Assembly (NCBI RefSeq): GCF_900696085.1
Contig: NZ_CAADFC020000018.1
Location: forward strand, 21,165-85,164
Length of the DNA stretch: 64,000 nucleotides
From: Bradyrhizobium ivorense
GTDB lineage: Bacteria > Pseudomonadota > Alphaproteobacteria > Rhizobiales > Xanthobacteraceae
Direction: 5' to 3'
The notes under the pieces are model-generated. The model was not told the DNA's origin and did not search any database. It saw only the letters and a program-made list of their open reading frames with translations. How positions within the stretch are numbered: position 1 is the first letter of the stretch; each line of letters starts with the position of its first letter. Position numbers and translations under genes: made by a program. This document shows positions 36,008 through 45,201 of this stretch, in pieces.

Positions 36008-36643
36008 TCAGGCGGCGCGGCCCCAGCCGGACATCTGCATCACCATCCGCCAATAGGCGCGGTTCATGTCGACGATCGCGCGCGCGGCCTCGACCGGCGT
36101 GACCGCGGCCGGGGCCGGGGCCGGGGCCAGCGCCGGTTCGGGCTGGCTCTGCTCGGTCAGGTCGATGCTGCCGGTCGATTCGCCGTGACGGAACGTCAGC
36201 TGCGCACCGAACTTGGTGGCGAGCGCCCGCATCGCGTCGTTCTGCGCACCGGTGGTGATGCGCAAATTGGTGTAGCCCTTGGCATGGGCCTCGGCGATCA
36301 GCTTGCGGAACAGGATGCTGCCGACACCCTTGCGCCGCGCCGAGCGTTCCACGCTGAAGGCGATCTCGGGCTGGGCGTCCGGCGACTGCTCCGGCGGATG
36401 CAGCTCGGCCGCGCCGCGGACCACGCCGTCCTCGAAATAGGCGATGATGACGGTGCCGTCATTGGCGCACCGCTCGGCATAACGGCCGATGAAACTGTCA
36501 TCGATGAAGCCATGAAAGCGGTCATGCCGGCTGGACTTGTCCAGCCTCAGCAGATGATCGCGCAGCAGAGGAAGCTCCTCCTGCTGGCTCAACGTCCGGA
36601 CCGTACCCTTGAGAGAGGTCGAACGGATGGAATTGCGGTTCAT
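36008..36643 (-). CDS. GNAT family N-acetyltransferase
   Basis: A 211-residue protein with a GNAT domain; motif A is RRKGVGSILFRKLIAEA (about 110-126) with the acetyl-CoA pyrophosphate loop. It ends in a Pro/Ala-rich linker and a 30-residue helical tail (EAARAIVDMNRAYWRMVMQM). Substrate unknown. The promoter region is unusually A+T-rich. Confidence 0.85.
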   Translation of the reverse strand: MNRNSIRSTSLKGTVRTLSQQEELPLLRDHLLRLDKSSRHDRFHGFIDDSFIGRYAERCANDGTVIIAYFEDGVVRGAAELHPPEQSPDAQPEIAFSVERSARRKGVGSILFRKLIAEAHAKGYTNLRITTGAQNDAMRALATKFGAQLTFRHGESTGSIDLTEQSQPEPALAPAPAPAAVTPVEAARAIVDMNRAYWRMVMQMSGWGRAA

Positions 36644-36784
36644 TTCATAACTCCTCTTGGTAGCCCTCGAGGAGGCGTCGAGTCCCTAGTAGGCTCTATA
36701 TTGTGCGTCGCACCATATAATTCAAGTATTCAGATTCATTTAAGTACACCATAAGGTGATCGGGAACTCAGATCGTACGACCCA

Positions 36785-37183
36785 CTATAATACCATTTGT
36801 GTTTGGGTCACGACCGCGACCAGCTTGCCATCCTCGGTTTCCAGCCGGGTCTGCCAGACTTGGGTTCGCCGCCCGCGGTGGACCGGGGTGGCAGTGGCGA
36901 TGACGGTGGTTCCCTCCTTGGCGCCGCCAATGAAGTTGGTCTTGCTCTCCAGGGTCGTGGTGCCCTTGGCGTCCTCCGGCAGGTTGATCACGGTGGCGGC
37001 GGCGCCGACCGAGTCGGCCAGCGCCATCACGGCACCGCCATGGATGGTGTGATGCAGGGTGCAGAGGTCCGGCCGCACCAGCATTCTGGCGACCACGCGA
37101 TCCTTGTCGGCCTCGGTGAAGGTGATGCCCTTCAGTTCCGCAAACGGCATCTTCATCGACTGGATCTTTTCAAGCGGCGTCAT
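36785..37183 (-). CDS. PaaI family thioesterase (hotdog fold)
   Basis: A 132-residue hotdog thioesterase with HHTIHGGAVMALADSVGA (about 45-62), the HGG active-site loop of the PaaI group, and a C-terminal hotdog strand (VWQTRLETEDGKLVAVVTQTQ). It hydrolyses acyl-CoA, often aromatic. The ATG at 37183 is preceded by GGAGG. Confidence 0.9.
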   Translation of the reverse strand: MTPLEKIQSMKMPFAELKGITFTEADKDRVVARMLVRPDLCTLHHTIHGGAVMALADSVGAAATVINLPEDAKGTTTLESKTNFIGGAKEGTTVIATATPVHRGRRTQVWQTRLETEDGKLVAVVTQTQMVL

Positions 37184-37206
37184 CAGGTCCTCCGGTTTTC
37201 TCCGGG

Positions 37207-37297
37207 CGTCGTACGCGGGCTTGACCCGCGTATCCATCACCCTTCGCAAGAGCTTTCTTGGCATGATGGATTGCCGGGTCGAGCCCGGCAATGACGT
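37207..37297. repeat. Dispersed palindromic repeat
   Basis: Two imperfect palindromes: TACGCGGGCTTGACCCGCGTA at 37212-37232 and TTGCCGGGTCGAGCCCGGCAA at 37271-37291, with GATGGAT/ATCCATC flanks between them, another extragenic repeat style of this lineage. It covers the promoter region of the PaaI thioesterase gene. Confidence 0.7.
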
Positions 37298-37358
37298 GTG
37301 AGGTAATGGCGGCCATAACCTTTATCGCCGCCGTGACAACGCGCCGCCAAGTCTGCAT

Positions 37359-38156
37359 ATGGACTCGATGCGCGACTTCCCTCCCCGCCGGATCGTCTGC
37401 CTGACCGAGGAGACGGTCGAGACGCTGTACCTGCTCGGCGAGCAGGACCGCATCGTCGGCGTCTCCGGCTATGCGGTACGGCCGCCGCAGGTGCGCCGCG
37501 AGAAGCCGCGCGTCTCGGCCTTCATCTCCGCCGATATTCCGAAGATCCTCGCGCTCGATCCCGACCTCGTGCTCGCCTTCTCCGACCTGCAGGCGGACAT
37601 CGTCGCCGACCTCATCCGTGCCGGCATCGCCGTCCACGTCTTCAACCAGCGCGACCTCGCCGGCATTTTTGCGATGATCCGCACCCTCGGTGCGATGGTC
37701 GGCGCCGCCGACCGCGCCGACCAGCTGGCGCAACGGTTCGAGCTCCGGCTGGCCGAGATCGCGGCGACGCCGCGGCCCGGGCCGCGCCCAAAAGTCTATT
37801 TCGAGGAATGGGACGATCCCCTGATCAGCGGCATCGGCTGGGTCTCCGAGCTGATCGAGATCGCCGGCGGCGAGGACGTGCTGCCGCATCTGCGGGCGCA
37901 GAAGGCGGCCAAGGATCGCATCATCGCGCCGGATGTGGTGCGCGCGGCGGCGCCCGACGTGATCCTGGCATCCTGGTGCGGCAAGAAGGTCGTGCCCGAG
38001 CGCATCAGGGCGCGCGACGGCTGGAGCGATATTCCGGCGGTGCGCAACAATCGCATCGTCGAGATCAAGTCGCCGATCATCCTGCAGCCCGGCCCCGCCG
38101 CGCTGACCGACGGGCTCGACGCGATCGTGCAGGCGTTGTGGCCGCAGCGCCCGTGA
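37359..38156 (+). CDS. BtuF-like cobalamin/iron-siderophore-binding domain protein
   Basis: A 265-residue periplasmic-binding fold of the BtuF/FepB class: RIVCLTEETVETLYLLGEQDRIVGVSGYA, KPRVSAFISADIPKILALDPDLVLAFSDLQADIV and VAPDVVRAAAPDVILASWCG. No signal peptide is present, which is unusual for a true transport binding protein. The nearest transporter is not in this window. It may be cytosolic or mis-annotated at its start. Confidence 0.8.
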   Translation: MDSMRDFPPRRIVCLTEETVETLYLLGEQDRIVGVSGYAVRPPQVRREKPRVSAFISADIPKILALDPDLVLAFSDLQADIVADLIRAGIAVHVFNQRDLAGIFAMIRTLGAMVGAADRADQLAQRFELRLAEIAATPRPGPRPKVYFEEWDDPLISGIGWVSELIEIAGGEDVLPHLRAQKAAKDRIIAPDVVRAAAPDVILASWCGKKVVPERIRARDGWSDIPAVRNNRIVEIKSPIILQPGPAALTDGLDAIVQALWPQRP

Positions 38157-38177
38157 CTGCTCCACGCCGCCTGGTGC

Positions 38178-39392
38178 TCACGTCACCGCATTCACGACCT
38201 GATATTCCGGCCGGCGCCACAGCTCGCCATTGATCACCTCCTCGATGATCTCGGCGGCCCTCATCACCTCGGCTTCACCGATATAGAGCGGCGTGATGCC
38301 GAAGCGCATGATGTCAGGCGCCCGGAAATCGCCGATCACGCCGCGCGCGATCAGCGCCTGCATCGCGGCATAGCCGCCTGCGAAGGCAAATGAGACTTGC
38401 GACCCGCGCTGCTCATGCGGGCGCGGCGTCACCAGCTGCAGCGACGGACAGCGCCGGGCGAGCTGTTCGATCAGCAAGTCGCCGAGCGCCAGCGAGCGCG
38501 CGCGGACTTCGCCGAGATCGACGCGGTCCCAGATATCGAGCGATGCCTCGAGCGCAGCCATCGCCAGCACCGGCGGCGTGCCGACCCGCATGCGCTCGAC
38601 GCCGCCGGCAGGCTGGTAATCGAGATCGAAGGCGAACGGCTTTGCGTGCCCCATCCAGCCCGACAGCGCGGCACGCGCCTGATCGGCGTGACGCGGCGCG
38701 ACGTAGAGGAAGGCCGGCGCGCCGGGGCCGCCATTGAGATATTTGTAGGTGCAGCCGGCGGCGAAATCGGCGCCGACCCCGGCGAGGTCGACCGGCAATG
38801 CGCCGGCCGAATGCGCGAGATCCCAGACCGTGACGATGCCGAGCGCGTGCGCCTTCGCGGTCAGCGCCTTCATGTCGTGGCGGCGTCCGCTGCGGTAGTC
38901 CACCTCGGTCAGATAAAGCACCGCAACCTCGTCGGACAGCGCGGCCTCGACCTGATCCGGCGCCGCCAGCCGCAATTGATGGCCGCGCCCGAGCGTCGCG
39001 ATCAGCCCTTCCGCCATATAGAGATCGGTCGGGAAGTTGCCGGTGTCGGAGAGGATGACCTTGCGCTCGCGGTTCATGTCGAGCGCGGCCGCAAGCGCCT
39101 GATAGACCTTGAGCGACAGCGTGTCGCCCATCATCACCGCGCCAGGCTCGGCGCCGATCAGGCGCGCGATGCGATCGCCGACGCGGCGCGGCTGCACGTA
39201 CCAGCCGGCCGTGTTCCAGGCGCGAATGAGTTCATCGCCCCACTCCGCCGTGATGACCTGAGCTACCCGTCCGGCAACGCCCAGCGGCAGCGCACCGAGC
39301 GAGTTGCCGTCGAGATAGACCACACCGGCGGGCAGATGGAACATGGCCCTGGTGTCGTCGTAGACCCGCAGTTGCGATGTCGCTTCGGTCAT
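38178..39392 (-). CDS. kynU: Kynureninase
   Basis: A 404-residue PLP enzyme that cleaves kynurenine to anthranilate and alanine. The PLP lysine is in CTYKYLNGGPGAPAF; the substrate region has LDGNSLGALP near the N-terminus and WDLAHSAGALPVDL. It is the third gene of the operon 41077-38178 (hydrolase, tryptophan dioxygenase, kynureninase), so the cell can degrade tryptophan to anthranilate. Confidence 0.95.
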   Translation of the reverse strand: MTEATSQLRVYDDTRAMFHLPAGVVYLDGNSLGALPLGVAGRVAQVITAEWGDELIRAWNTAGWYVQPRRVGDRIARLIGAEPGAVMMGDTLSLKVYQALAAALDMNRERKVILSDTGNFPTDLYMAEGLIATLGRGHQLRLAAPDQVEAALSDEVAVLYLTEVDYRSGRRHDMKALTAKAHALGIVTVWDLAHSAGALPVDLAGVGADFAAGCTYKYLNGGPGAPAFLYVAPRHADQARAALSGWMGHAKPFAFDLDYQPAGGVERMRVGTPPVLAMAALEASLDIWDRVDLGEVRARSLALGDLLIEQLARRCPSLQLVTPRPHEQRGSQVSFAFAGGYAAMQALIARGVIGDFRAPDIMRFGITPLYIGEAEVMRAAEIIEEVINGELWRRPEYQVVNAVT

Positions 39393-39402
39393 GGCTCCTC
39401 GC

Positions 39403-40239
39403 TCAAAGGATGGTGCGGACGCGCCACAACTCGGGAAACAGCTCGACCTCGAGCATCCGTTTCAGATAGCTGACCCCGCCGGTGCCGCCGGTGCCGCGCT
39501 TGAAGCCGATGACGCGCTCCACCGTCGTCACGTGATTGAAGCGCCAGCGGCGAAAATAATCCTCGAAATCGACCAGCTTCTCGGCGAGCTCATAGAGCAT
39601 CCAGTTCGGTTCGGGCGCTTCGTAGACCCGGCGCCAGGCCTGCAGCACGCCCTCGTCAAAGCGATGGGTTTCGCGGACGTCGCGTGACAGCACGACCGCG
39701 GGCATCGCAAGCCCCTTGCGGTCGGCCAACCGCAGCACCTCGTCATAAAGGCTCGGGGTGGCAAGCTCGGCCTCGAGCAATGTCATCACCTCGGCATCGT
39801 GTGCATGCGGCTTCAGCATCGCTTCATTGCGATTGCCGAGCAGATATTCGATCTGCCGGTACTGGAACGACTGGAAGCCCGAGGACTGCCCGAGCCGCGA
39901 ACGGAAACGGGTGTATTCGCTGGGCGTCATGGTGCGCAGCACGTCCCAGGCGTTGTTCAACTGCTCGAATATGCGGGAGACGCGCGCCAGCATCTTCATC
40001 GCCGGCGGCACCTCGTCGCTCGCAATGGCGTGCCTGGCGGCGCGCAGCTCATGGATGGCGAGCCGCATCCACAGCTCGGAGGTTTGATGCTGGATGATGA
40101 ACAGCATCTCGTCATGCGAATCCGACAGCGGGTGCTGGGCGCCGAGCAGCGCGTCGAGGTGCAGATAGTCGCCATACGACATCTTGCGGGCAAACTCGGT
40201 CTCGGCGCCCTCGCTCGCGGGATCGTAGTTGCTGCTCAT
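39403..40239 (-). CDS. kynA: Tryptophan 2,3-dioxygenase
   Basis: A 278-residue heme dioxygenase that opens the indole ring of tryptophan to N-formylkynurenine. The MLFIIQHQTSELWMRL, TPSEYTRFRSRLGQSSGFQSFQYR and RFNHVTTVERVIGFKRGTGGTGGVSYL segments are the family hallmarks, including the heme His. The ATG at 40239 is preceded by AAGGATGTGTC. It is 10 bp upstream of kynU. Confidence 0.95.
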   Translation of the reverse strand: MSSNYDPASEGAETEFARKMSYGDYLHLDALLGAQHPLSDSHDEMLFIIQHQTSELWMRLAIHELRAARHAIASDEVPPAMKMLARVSRIFEQLNNAWDVLRTMTPSEYTRFRSRLGQSSGFQSFQYRQIEYLLGNRNEAMLKPHAHDAEVMTLLEAELATPSLYDEVLRLADRKGLAMPAVVLSRDVRETHRFDEGVLQAWRRVYEAPEPNWMLYELAEKLVDFEDYFRRWRFNHVTTVERVIGFKRGTGGTGGVSYLKRMLEVELFPELWRVRTIL

Positions 40240-40267
40240 GACACATCCTTCCAAAGGATCGCGGTCG

Positions 40268-41077
40268 TCAGTCGAGGCCGACAAGGCACCTTGTGATGGC
40301 GGAGGACGGGTCCTTCAGCCCGTCGACAACGGTAAAATGGTTATGCCCGGCCTCGACGACGAGGCGGGTGTCGACGTCGAAGCCGGTCCAGATGTTGGCC
40401 ATCAACTCTGCCTGGCGGATGAACTCCGGACGCTCGTTGCCGCCGACCCAGGCGGTGAGCGGCGATTGCCCGCGCGGCAGCCGCAAGGCGGCGCTTTCGC
40501 GCGTTGCCTCGTCGATGCTCATCCCGAGCGTGTCGTTCATCCTCGTCCTCAGCAGCGGCCGCAGATCATGCAGACCGCTGATCGACAGCGTCGCCGCGAT
40601 CCTGTCGTAGACCGCAGCCTCGAGCCGATTGTCATCACACAGCACGCGGGTGACGAGATGGCCGCCTGCGGAATGGCCTGCGAGCCTGATCGGACCGGAG
40701 ACCTGCGCCGCAGCCGAGGCAATCGCAGCGGCGATCTCGGCTGTCATCTCGGAGATGCGGGCGGCCGGTGCCAGCGTGTAACTCGGCAGCGCCACCGTCC
40801 AGCCATGGCTTCGCGCGCCCTCTGCGAGATCGGTCCATGACGATTTGTCGAACCGCATCCAGTAGCCGCCGTGAACGAACACGACCAGGCCCTTGCTGTC
40901 GCCGTCCGGCAGGATCAGATCGAGACGCTGCCGCTCGCCCGGTCCGTAGGCGATATCGGGCTTGAATGATTTGAGGCGAGCGCGATAGGCGGCCGCACGC
41001 TCCGCCCACCACGCCGGCAGCTTGTCCGATCCCGGTATGTGCGCCGAGTTGGCGTAGCTATCATCCCAATCGCGCAT
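40268..41077 (-). CDS. Alpha/beta hydrolase, probable kynurenine formamidase (AFMID-like)
   Basis: A 269-residue alpha/beta hydrolase. HGGYW (69-73) and GHSAGGH with Ser136 and a C-terminal EAGHNHF match the eukaryote-like arylformamidase group. It begins the kyn operon, 28 bp before kynA, and would hydrolyse N-formylkynurenine. This replaces the usual bacterial cyclase-type KynB. An older name could be arylformamidase; I avoid a gene symbol. Confidence 0.83.
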   Translation of the reverse strand: MRDWDDSYANSAHIPGSDKLPAWWAERAAAYRARLKSFKPDIAYGPGERQRLDLILPDGDSKGLVVFVHGGYWMRFDKSSWTDLAEGARSHGWTVALPSYTLAPAARISEMTAEIAAAIASAAAQVSGPIRLAGHSAGGHLVTRVLCDDNRLEAAVYDRIAATLSISGLHDLRPLLRTRMNDTLGMSIDEATRESAALRLPRGQSPLTAWVGGNERPEFIRQAELMANIWTGFDVDTRLVVEAGHNHFTVVDGLKDPSSAITRCLVGLD

Positions 41078-41224
41078 GGTGGCTCCCCGAGGACTCGACG
41101 GTGCTCGGGCAGCACATTGCCACGGGCCGGGCTTACCGCCCAGCCTTTATTTTAAACCTAAAGCATCGACGCGCGCCGTCCGGGCGAAGCAGCCGTGGAA
41201 CACCGCGCTTGCGGGACAAAGACG

Positions 41225-42502
41225 CTATGCCTTCTCTACCCCGCACCATTCGGCGATGAACAGCGCGGTGGCCTTGGTCGACTGCCGTAGCGAGTCGAGT
41301 TCGACATATTCGTTGAAGCCGTGCATCGCGGCACCGGTGGCGCCGAAGCAGAGGCTCGGGATGTTGTAGTTCAGCCCGTAGAAGCGGGTGTCGGTCAGCG
41401 CGGTGAAGGCGCGGTCCTGCACCGCGCCGCCATAGACGGCCTGGTGCGCTTTTGCAAAGGCGGCCTCCGGCGCCGCAGAATTCACCAGCTCGTAGCCCTC
41501 CGACAGAAAGCCCGACCATTCCACCTGCGGCGGGTTGTTGGAGAGGAAGCGGTGGTCGCGCGCCGCGGCCGAGACGCAGGCCAGAATCTCCTTCTGGCAC
41601 TCGGCGATCGACCAGCCCGGCAGCACCGCGATGCGGCAGTCGACGTCGCACCAGGCCGGCACGCTGGAGGCCCAGTCGCCGCCCTTGATGATGCCGGGAT
41701 TGAAGTTGATCGGATGATTGACGTCCTTGAAGTGACGATCGGCCTTGGCGCGCTCGTTCCAGGCGATCTCGAGCTTCTCCAGCGCGTGCACCAGATGATA
41801 GGCCGCCATGATCGCGTTGGAGCCGGCGCCGGCCTCGAACACATGCACCGGGAAGCCGCGCACCTTCAGGCGGAACCAAATCACGCCAACCTGCGAGCGG
41901 ATCATCTTGCCGCTGGTCGGCTCCGGGATGAAGCAGGCATCGGCACGATAGCCGCGCTGCAATGTCGAGAGCGCGCCGACGCCGGTGCTCTCCTCCTCGA
42001 TCACCGACTGGAAATGGATCCGCGCGGTCGGCTTCAGCCCGGCCCTCCTGATCGCGTCCAGCGCATAGAGCGCGCCGATCGTGCCCGACTTCATGTCGCA
42101 GGCGCCGCGGCCATACATCCTGCCGTCCTTGATGGCCGCCGAGAACGGCGGCGTCTCCCACATGTCGAGCGGCCCGGTCGGCACCACGTCGCAGTGGCCC
42201 TGCAGGATCAGCGATTTTCCGGCGTTGGTGGCCGGCCGATAGGTGCCGACCACGGTGCGCGCCTTGGAGAAATCGTGCTCGATCGGTCCAAAGCCGCGCA
42301 GGTCCTTCAGCTCGTCGAGATTGATGTGCCAGTCGTCGACCTCGTAGCCGCGCTCGCGCAGGAGATCGCCGATCATGTCCTGGCATGGCCCCTCGGCGCC
42401 GCGGGTCGAGGGGATCGCGACAAAAGCCTGCGTGGTCGCAAGCTGCGCATCGAACCCCTCATCAACGGCGGCAAGGATTCGTTGTTGGACGTCGGCAGTC
42501 AT
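41225..42502 (-). CDS. ArgE/DapE-family M20 deacylase
   Basis: A 425-residue metallopeptidase-fold deacylase with LQGHCDVVPTG, the RGACDMKSGTIGAL zinc site, and EEESTGVGA; a dimerisation domain is in the middle. These cut N-acyl amino acids, e.g. acetylornithine or succinyl-diaminopimelate; the precise substrate is unknown. Both zinc-ligand segments look intact. Confidence 0.88.
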   Translation of the reverse strand: MTADVQQRILAAVDEGFDAQLATTQAFVAIPSTRGAEGPCQDMIGDLLRERGYEVDDWHINLDELKDLRGFGPIEHDFSKARTVVGTYRPATNAGKSLILQGHCDVVPTGPLDMWETPPFSAAIKDGRMYGRGACDMKSGTIGALYALDAIRRAGLKPTARIHFQSVIEEESTGVGALSTLQRGYRADACFIPEPTSGKMIRSQVGVIWFRLKVRGFPVHVFEAGAGSNAIMAAYHLVHALEKLEIAWNERAKADRHFKDVNHPINFNPGIIKGGDWASSVPAWCDVDCRIAVLPGWSIAECQKEILACVSAAARDHRFLSNNPPQVEWSGFLSEGYELVNSAAPEAAFAKAHQAVYGGAVQDRAFTALTDTRFYGLNYNIPSLCFGATGAAMHGFNEYVELDSLRQSTKATALFIAEWCGVEKA

Positions 42503-42556
42503 GCGGCAGCTCCATGGGGAACATCGGAAAGGCGGGAGCCGCAGCGTAACCCGATT

Positions 42557-43282
42557 TCACTCGGCGGGGTAATGCGCAAAATAGGCTTCCCGCAATGCAT
42601 CCTCGAGCAGGCGGCCCTCCGAGTAGCCATCGAGCGTTTTCGGCCGCGTCACGCCGTCGAGCAGCCGCGGACACGGCTCCGGCGCGCCGAGCACGGTGCG
42701 CACCGGGATGCGCTCGGCATAGATCGGCAACTCGTAATCCTCGTCATCATCGGCGACGCCCTTGGCGCGAATTTTTGCCGAGGCTTCCTCGATCTCCATC
42801 GCGATGAACGAGGTCGCCTTGATCTCCTGCTTGTTGCTCGGCCGCAAGCTCGCGGTGCGCTCGGGAAAGAAGCGGTCGACCATCGCGACGATCGCGCGCT
42901 CCTTCTCCTCGGGGTCGGTGACGAGATACGCCGTGCCGAACGCCATCACCGCGCGATAGTCGGCGGAATGGTTGAAGCCGCAGCGCGCCAGCACCAGGCT
43001 GTCGAGATGCGCGACCGTGAGGCAGACGCGTTGCCCCTCCGACTGGTTCTCCAGCATCCGGCTGGCGCTGGAGCCGTGCCAGTACAGTTTTGTGCCCTCG
43101 CGCCAAAAGAAGGTCGGCGTGCAATAGGGCTGGCCGTCGATCACGTAGGAGACGTGGCACAGCATCGAGGCGTCCAGAATTCTGTGCACGGTGGTGTGGT
43201 CATAGAAGCCGCGGTCATGGCGGCGCTTCACCCGGTTGCGGGACGAGGTCGGGTAGGACGGAGTGGATGCGCCTTCGGTCAC
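42557..43282 (-). CDS. Pyridoxamine 5'-phosphate oxidase-family protein
   Basis: A 241-residue FMN-binding split barrel protein: HVSYVIDGQPYCTPTFFWREGTKLYWHG, then VCLTVAHLDSLVLARCGFNHSADYRAVMAFG. GTG start at 43282. It is divergent from a MocR-type regulator (43355) across 72 bp. Such pairs (PdxR-like with a PNPOx-like enzyme) often control vitamin B6 or related metabolism. Confidence 0.85.
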   Translation of the reverse strand: MTEGASTPSYPTSSRNRVKRRHDRGFYDHTTVHRILDASMLCHVSYVIDGQPYCTPTFFWREGTKLYWHGSSASRMLENQSEGQRVCLTVAHLDSLVLARCGFNHSADYRAVMAFGTAYLVTDPEEKERAIVAMVDRFFPERTASLRPSNKQEIKATSFIAMEIEEASAKIRAKGVADDDEDYELPIYAERIPVRTVLGAPEPCPRLLDGVTRPKTLDGYSEGRLLEDALREAYFAHYPAE

Positions 43283-43296
43283 GGCAATGCCTCACG

Positions 43297-43353
43297 AAAT
43301 TGGAATCTGTCGAGAGTTGTAGCGAGCCATTTGGTCTGCGATAGTGCCAATTC
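43297..43353. promoter_or_regulatory. Candidate MocR operator region between divergent genes
   Basis: The 72-bp gap contains AATTGG (43298-43303) and its inverted copy CCAATT (43347-43352), 43 bp apart. GAAATTGGAAT and GGAATTGGCAC share a core, so they may be half sites for the adjacent MocR. No direct test. Confidence 0.4.
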
Positions 43354-43354
43354 C

Positions 43355-44857
43355 ATGCGAAAAATTCCGACCAATTCTGCAAGGCCCTCGCCGCGCAAGG
43401 CCGAGCTGCCGCTCGACCTCTCAGGCCCCCATGTGACGCAGGGCGCGGCGTCGCAGCAGCGGCTCTATCAGGCGCTGTGCCACGCCATCGTCGGCGGCCT
43501 GGTCAAGCCGGGCGAGCCGCTGCCGCCGTCGCGCATGCTGGCCAAACAGACCGGCTTCCGCCGCAACGCCGTCACCACGGCCTATGAGCGGCTGATCGCC
43601 GACGGCTTTGCCGAGGCGACCGTCGGCTCCGGCACCTTCGTCGCCGCGCGCATCCCGGCGCAGGCGGGCGCGCCGCGCCAAGCGAAGATCGCGATCGAGC
43701 CGCCGCAGCACGACGCGCTGTCGCTCGGCTGCACCCATATCGACGAGCGCGCGCTGCAGCGGTTTCGCGCCTTTGCCGGACGGCGCCTGCGCGCCTTCGG
43801 CCCGGAGCATCTCCATTACGGCGATCCGCGCGGCAGCAGCGAGTTGCGCGCCGCGATCGCCGATCACTTGCTGTCGGCGCGCGGGCTGCGCTGCGACCCC
43901 GGCCAGATCATGCTGGCGTCGGGCACGTTGCACGCGCTGCGCATCGTGTTAGGGGCGATCCTCAAGCCCGGCGACCAGGTCTGGTGCGAGGATCCCGGCT
44001 ATCCGGCGGCACGGCGCGCGATCGAGCATTGCGGCTACCGCCCGGTGTCGGTGCCGGTCGACGCGTCGGGCATGCGCGTCGACAAGGGCCGCGCATCGGC
44101 GCCGGCCGCCCGCGCCGCCTATGTCACGCCGTCGCACCAGTTTCCGCTCGGCGTGCAGATGTCGATGCCGCGCCGGCTCGAGCTGCTGGACTGGGCCCGC
44201 GACGCCGACGCCTTCGTGTTCGAGGACGATTACGACAGCGAGTTCCGCTACGACGGCGCGCCGCTGCTGTCGCTCGCCGGCATCGATCATTTGCGCCGCG
44301 TGATCTACATGGGCACCTTTGCCAAGACGTTGTTCCCGGGGTTGCGGATCGGCTACTGCGCCCTGCCCGAAGCGCTGATCGGACCCGTGACGGCGGCGCG
44401 TGCCGCGCTCGACCGCTTTCCGGCGACGTTGATGGAAGGTGCGGTCGCCGACATGCTGAACTCCGGCGCCTTCGCCGCCAATCTGCGCCAGGCGCGCAAG
44501 CGCTATCGCGAGGCGCGTGACGTGCTGGCGTCGACGCTCAGCAGTGCATCCAACGGCGAGCTCACGGTTCCGGTCCCGTCGCAGGGCCTGCACCTCGTCG
44601 CGCGGCTCGATCCATCGACCGATCCGCGCGTTGCAGCCGAAGCCAAGGCAAGAGCCGGTGTCGGCGGCTGGCTGCTCGCCGAGACCTATCATCGCGCCCG
44701 GCCGCTGCCGGGATTCGTGCTCGGCTTTTCCGGCCATCCGGTTCCGCAGCTCGTCGCGTCGGCGGAACAATTGGCGAAGGCGTCGCTGGCCGCCTTGCGC
44801 GCGGCGCGCAAGACCTCAGCGAGACCGCGGCACCCTATGAGAATCGCGACCGGCTGA
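43355..44857 (+). CDS. MocR/PdxR-type regulator (GntR HTH plus aminotransferase-like domain)
   Basis: A 500-residue fusion: a GntR-type winged HTH (SQQRLYQALCHAIVGGLVKPGEPLPPSRMLAKQTGFRRNAVTTAYERL, about 34-80) and an aspartate aminotransferase-fold domain with a PLP lysine in TFAKTLFPGLRIGY. It senses PLP or a related amine. Divergent to the PNPOx-like gene, its probable target. The ATG at 43355 starts the protein; the frame continues upstream only as an artefact. Confidence 0.93.
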   Translation: MRKIPTNSARPSPRKAELPLDLSGPHVTQGAASQQRLYQALCHAIVGGLVKPGEPLPPSRMLAKQTGFRRNAVTTAYERLIADGFAEATVGSGTFVAARIPAQAGAPRQAKIAIEPPQHDALSLGCTHIDERALQRFRAFAGRRLRAFGPEHLHYGDPRGSSELRAAIADHLLSARGLRCDPGQIMLASGTLHALRIVLGAILKPGDQVWCEDPGYPAARRAIEHCGYRPVSVPVDASGMRVDKGRASAPAARAAYVTPSHQFPLGVQMSMPRRLELLDWARDADAFVFEDDYDSEFRYDGAPLLSLAGIDHLRRVIYMGTFAKTLFPGLRIGYCALPEALIGPVTAARAALDRFPATLMEGAVADMLNSGAFAANLRQARKRYREARDVLASTLSSASNGELTVPVPSQGLHLVARLDPSTDPRVAAEAKARAGVGGWLLAETYHRARPLPGFVLGFSGHPVPQLVASAEQLAKASLAALRAARKTSARPRHPMRIATG

Positions 44858-44898
44858 CTAAGGTCGCCGCGTCAATCGGTGCGCCACGGAGATGCTGG

Positions 44899-45150
44899 AT
44901 GCCCGCCCCTCGCAACGTCCCGTATCCCGCTATCGCCGCGCTCGCACTTTTCGCGACAAGCGCGCCCGCCTCCGCGCAGCATGCCGTGATGCGCGAGGCC
45001 GACATCGTCGATTTACGCGTCGGCCAGCGCGTGCTGGTCGATGACGGCTCCTGCCCCGCCGGGCAGATCAAGCAGGTCGTCGGCGCCAAGCTCAGCGAGA
45101 TCGGCGTCGAGCGCACGCGCAGCTGCGTGCCGCGGCTCGCCAAAAAGTAA
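44899..45150 (+). CDS. Small secreted protein
   Basis: An 83-residue exported protein (signal peptide ending ASA near residue 25). The mature part has two cysteines (DGSCPAGQ and RSCVPR) and is rich in basic residues. No family recognised. Confidence 0.65.
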   Translation: MPAPRNVPYPAIAALALFATSAPASAQHAVMREADIVDLRVGQRVLVDDGSCPAGQIKQVVGAKLSEIGVERTRSCVPRLAKK

Positions 45151-45201
45151 AACGCCCCGCTTTCGCGAGGCGCCTGTCGGTATCGCAATCGGGAGCTGCG
45201 A

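Noticed and set aside
41321..43354. Long N-terminal extension of the MocR frame
   Set aside because: It runs antisense through the M20 deacylase and PNPOx genes; the HTH starts right after 43355.
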